Below, in pieces: positions 62,825-64,000 of a stretch of 64,000 bases of DNA (position 1 is the first letter of the stretch; the number at the start of each line of letters is the position of its first letter). This DNA is from JBKHYJ01 sp046565505. Lineage in GTDB: Bacteria; Acidobacteriota; Blastocatellia; UBA7656. The position numbers were made by a program, and so were the translations under genes. The notes below the pieces were generated by a model that was given only the letters and a program-made list of their open reading frames with translations, did no database searches and was not told where the DNA came from. The stretch lies in contig JBKHYJ010000074.1 of the NCBI GenBank assembly GCA_046565505.1, forward strand, positions 186,001 to 250,000. Direction: 5' to 3'.

Positions 62825-62947
62825 ATTCGCAAGGAGTATTGTAAATTTCCAACCTTGTCGCAAGGAGTTTTGTACATATTCGCAAGGAGTTTTGTGAAAA
62901 AAGCGTGATTTTACCCCTATTATTCGCAAGAAGTTTTGTAATTAGGA
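62825..62947. repeat. Transposon right end: 16-bp TIR and four TnsB-site-like repeats
   Basis: Four copies of the same 18-mer in inverted orientation lie at 62825-62842, 62856-62873, 62878-62895 and 62922-62939, then TAATTAGGA ends the element. One copy has lost the ATT of its tip and another has one change. Spacing differs from the left end, so the two ends are distinguishable, as in Tn7. Confidence 0.85.
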
Positions 62948-62952
62948 CTAAT
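62948..62952. repeat. Target site duplication, right copy (CTAAT)
   Basis: Identical to the five bases before the left end. It continues directly into a degenerate copy of a transposon left end, so the true pre-insertion site read TGTG-CTAAT-TACAAAAG. Confidence 0.85.
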
Positions 62953-63000
62953 TACAAAAGTCATTGCGAATATACAAAACTCCCTGCGAATAATCACAAG
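62948..63000. repeat. Relic left end of an earlier related element
   Basis: Directly beyond the right end lies a sequence about 85% identical to the left end: CTAATT, then two 18-mers at 62954-62971 (three changes) and 62974-62991 (identical to the left-end repeat), at the same 20-base spacing, then AATAATCACAAG where the left end has the third repeat. It is a left end of an older element, not part of the present one. Confidence 0.75.
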
Positions 63001-63157
63001 AGTGGGCGAACGCAAGAAGGTTCGCTAGCGCGCCTGTGGGGCCGGCCGCGGGGCTTCAGAAGGGCCGCGATAGAAATCTGTTGCGTTCACAAATGAATTC
63101 CGGTAGTCTGGTGCCGCCCTGCCCCTTGAGCAGATGTAAGCCCCCGAGGGTGTAGCC

Positions 63158-63298
63158 ATGTTCGTGCAAGTGGTCGTCGTTATTCTGGTTTGCTTCATCG
63201 CGTCATCGCTCGCTTTAATCATCGCCGGTGTCTCCTTGTCCGTCTTTGCCAAATTCTTGAAGCGCGCCGATGCCCCGCATGAGAGGCAGCGGCTGTAG
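63158..63298 (+). CDS. Small membrane protein, 46 aa
   Basis: ATG 63158, preceded by GAGGG, opens a frame of 46 codons ending at TAG 63296-63298. One long hydrophobic segment (VVVVILVCFIASSLALIIAG) is followed by a basic C-terminal tail (FAKFLKRADAPHERQRL), giving a single-pass membrane protein. I do not recognise a family. It lies in the GC-rich right flank, outside the transposon. Confidence 0.6.
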   Translation: MFVQVVVVILVCFIASSLALIIAGVSLSVFAKFLKRADAPHERQRL

Positions 63299-63495
63299 TC
63301 GGCCGGCGTCGATTTTCATACCGGCCAGCCCCGTCAACACACAGCCCGCCTGCGGATTGCAAAGTCAGCTTGCGAACAATACAATCTGGCGCGCGGCCCT
63401 TTTTTGTGCGCCGGCTGCGCCGCCCTCCTGCGACCGATAGCTGGGCGGGCGAAGCCGGGCCCTTGTCATGAAATCAGAAACATTACAGGAGGAAT

Positions 63496-64000
63496 ATGGA
63501 AACCACGAAGGCCCTCGACGGAGTCGCGCTCGAAGGATTGAGGACGAAGATCACCAACGTCCTGCCCTCGCAGATAAGGTCATGCGTCGAACAACTGAGC
63601 GAAGAGCAAATATGGTGGAGGCCCAACGAGCAGGCGAACTCGGTCGGCAACCTCGTGCTGCACATATCAGGCTCTATGCGATATTACCTCTCTCACTGCG
63701 TCGGCGGCCTTGAGTATGTGCGCGACAGGGACGCCGAGTTTGCCGAGCGCGACCCGGTTCCCAAAGATCAACTGCTCGCCCTTTTCGACGAGACTATCAG
63801 GCAGGCGTCGGAAGTCTTAGGCTCATTTGACACGTCGCGCTTTTTGGAGCCGACCGACCAGCCCGGCTACCATAACACTGTGTTCGACCGGATTTTGGGC
63901 GTCGCCCTTCATCTCGCCGTCCACCTCGGGCAGATAGTTTACGTGACTAAGATGCTGCAAGAGGGCGCGGTAGACGAGCTTTGGATTCGCGCGCACAGGG
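63496..64000 (+). CDS. DinB-family (DUF1572-like) protein, 3' end outside window
   Basis: The ATG at 63496 has AGGAGG 4 bases upstream and the frame stays open to the window end (168 residues visible). The sequence has the DinB/YfiT-like helical bundle pattern with metal-binding histidines in GNLVLHISGSMRYYLSH and LHLAVHLGQIVY. Many DUF1572 or DinB-superfamily proteins are thiol-related or damage-related enzymes of unclear reaction. Confidence 0.88.
   Translation, partial: METTKALDGVALEGLRTKITNVLPSQIRSCVEQLSEEQIWWRPNEQANSVGNLVLHISGSMRYYLSHCVGGLEYVRDRDAEFAERDPVPKDQLLALFDETIRQASEVLGSFDTSRFLEPTDQPGYHNTVFDRILGVALHLAVHLGQIVYVTKMLQEGAVDELWIRAHR

Larger units (their letters stand above)
32518..62947. 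mobile_element. Tn7-like transposon (tnsA, tnsB, tnsC, two tniQ) with DISARM-like cargo
   Basis: The element runs between two identical 16-bp inverted ends (TCCTAATTACAAAACT) and is flanked by the direct repeat CTAAT, the 5-bp duplication usual for Tn7-type insertion. Inside the ends are arrays of an 18-bp repeat, probable TnsB sites. tnsA-tnsB lie at the right end reading inward, and tnsC-tniQ-tniQ at the left end reading outward, with about 23 kb of cargo between. GC is clearly lower than the flanks. There are no cas genes or CRISPR array, so target choice must rely on the TniQ proteins. All core genes look intact, so the element may still be mobile. Confidence 0.93.

Noticed and set aside
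32518..62947. CRISPR-associated transposon (CAST)
   Set aside because: No Cas12k, Cascade or array anywhere in the cargo; two TniQ proteins explain targeting.
32509..62956. Transposon ends at TGT...ACA, 9 bases further out
   Set aside because: The flanking 5 bases then do not match (CAGCC against AAAGT), whereas ends at 32518 and 62947 give identical CTAAT flanks and a perfect 16-bp TIR.

Overview
The window is a bacterial chromosome segment of two kinds. The flanks (1 to about 32,517 and about 62,950 to 64,000) are GC-rich, with Gram-negative-style housekeeping, secreted and respiratory genes. Gene content and codon style (many secreted BNR, CocE and CHAT proteins, a multihaem cytochrome, an EF-G paralogue, tmRNA) suggest an Acidobacteriota of the Blastocatellia type; this is an inference. 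The middle, 32,518-62,947, has clearly lower GC and is one complete mobile element.

Left flank: a TPR-CHAT protease-like gene (cut by the window edge) and an unknown neighbour; an EF-G paralogue; rph-murI; a coiled-coil protein; tmRNA (ssrA); two membrane proteins (DUF4129 and a zinc-ribbon-tailed one); a penicillin-acylase-family hydrolase; an enoyl-CoA hydratase, hexahaem cytochrome and MFS transporter run; a BNR-repeat secreted protein; a metal-binding protein; a thioesterase/class IV aminotransferase pair; NAD salvage genes (pncB, pncA); a Tat-exported phosphoesterase; an aminotransferase; a CocE-like hydrolase; small unknown genes; and an RlmD-type rRNA methyltransferase. Right flank: a small membrane protein and the start of a DinB-family gene.

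The element is a Tn7-like transposon of about 30.4 kb. It has 16-bp perfect terminal inverted repeats, arrays of an 18-bp repeat at both ends (probable TnsB sites), and a 5-bp target duplication (CTAAT) that contains the rlmD stop codon. tnsA-tnsB lie at one end and tnsC-tniQ-tniQ at the other, so the transposition genes enclose the cargo. There are no Cas genes. The second TniQ carries a zinc-ribbon plus helix-turn-helix tail like IS1 InsA, a good candidate for recognising the rlmD 3' end. Just outside the right end is a second, degenerate copy of the left end, the scar of an earlier element at the same site.

The cargo is mainly a defence island: an XRE-type regulator preceded by a 28-bp perfect palindrome; a protein-kinase/SF1-helicase fusion with an overlapping winged-helix/PLD protein; then, from a separate promoter-like site, a DNA methylase, a DrmE-like protein, and DrmA (helicase), DrmB (DUF1998) and DrmC (PLD), mostly overlapping by a few bases. 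This looks like a DISARM variant that combines a DrmE-like protein with a probable amino-methylating (not C5) methylase and adds a kinase-helicase module. Other cargo: an FG-GAP repeat secreted protein, a small Cys-rich protein, and a Tat-exported protein paired with a flavoprotein of the halogenase/LodB type, which may be a secreted enzyme with its maturase.
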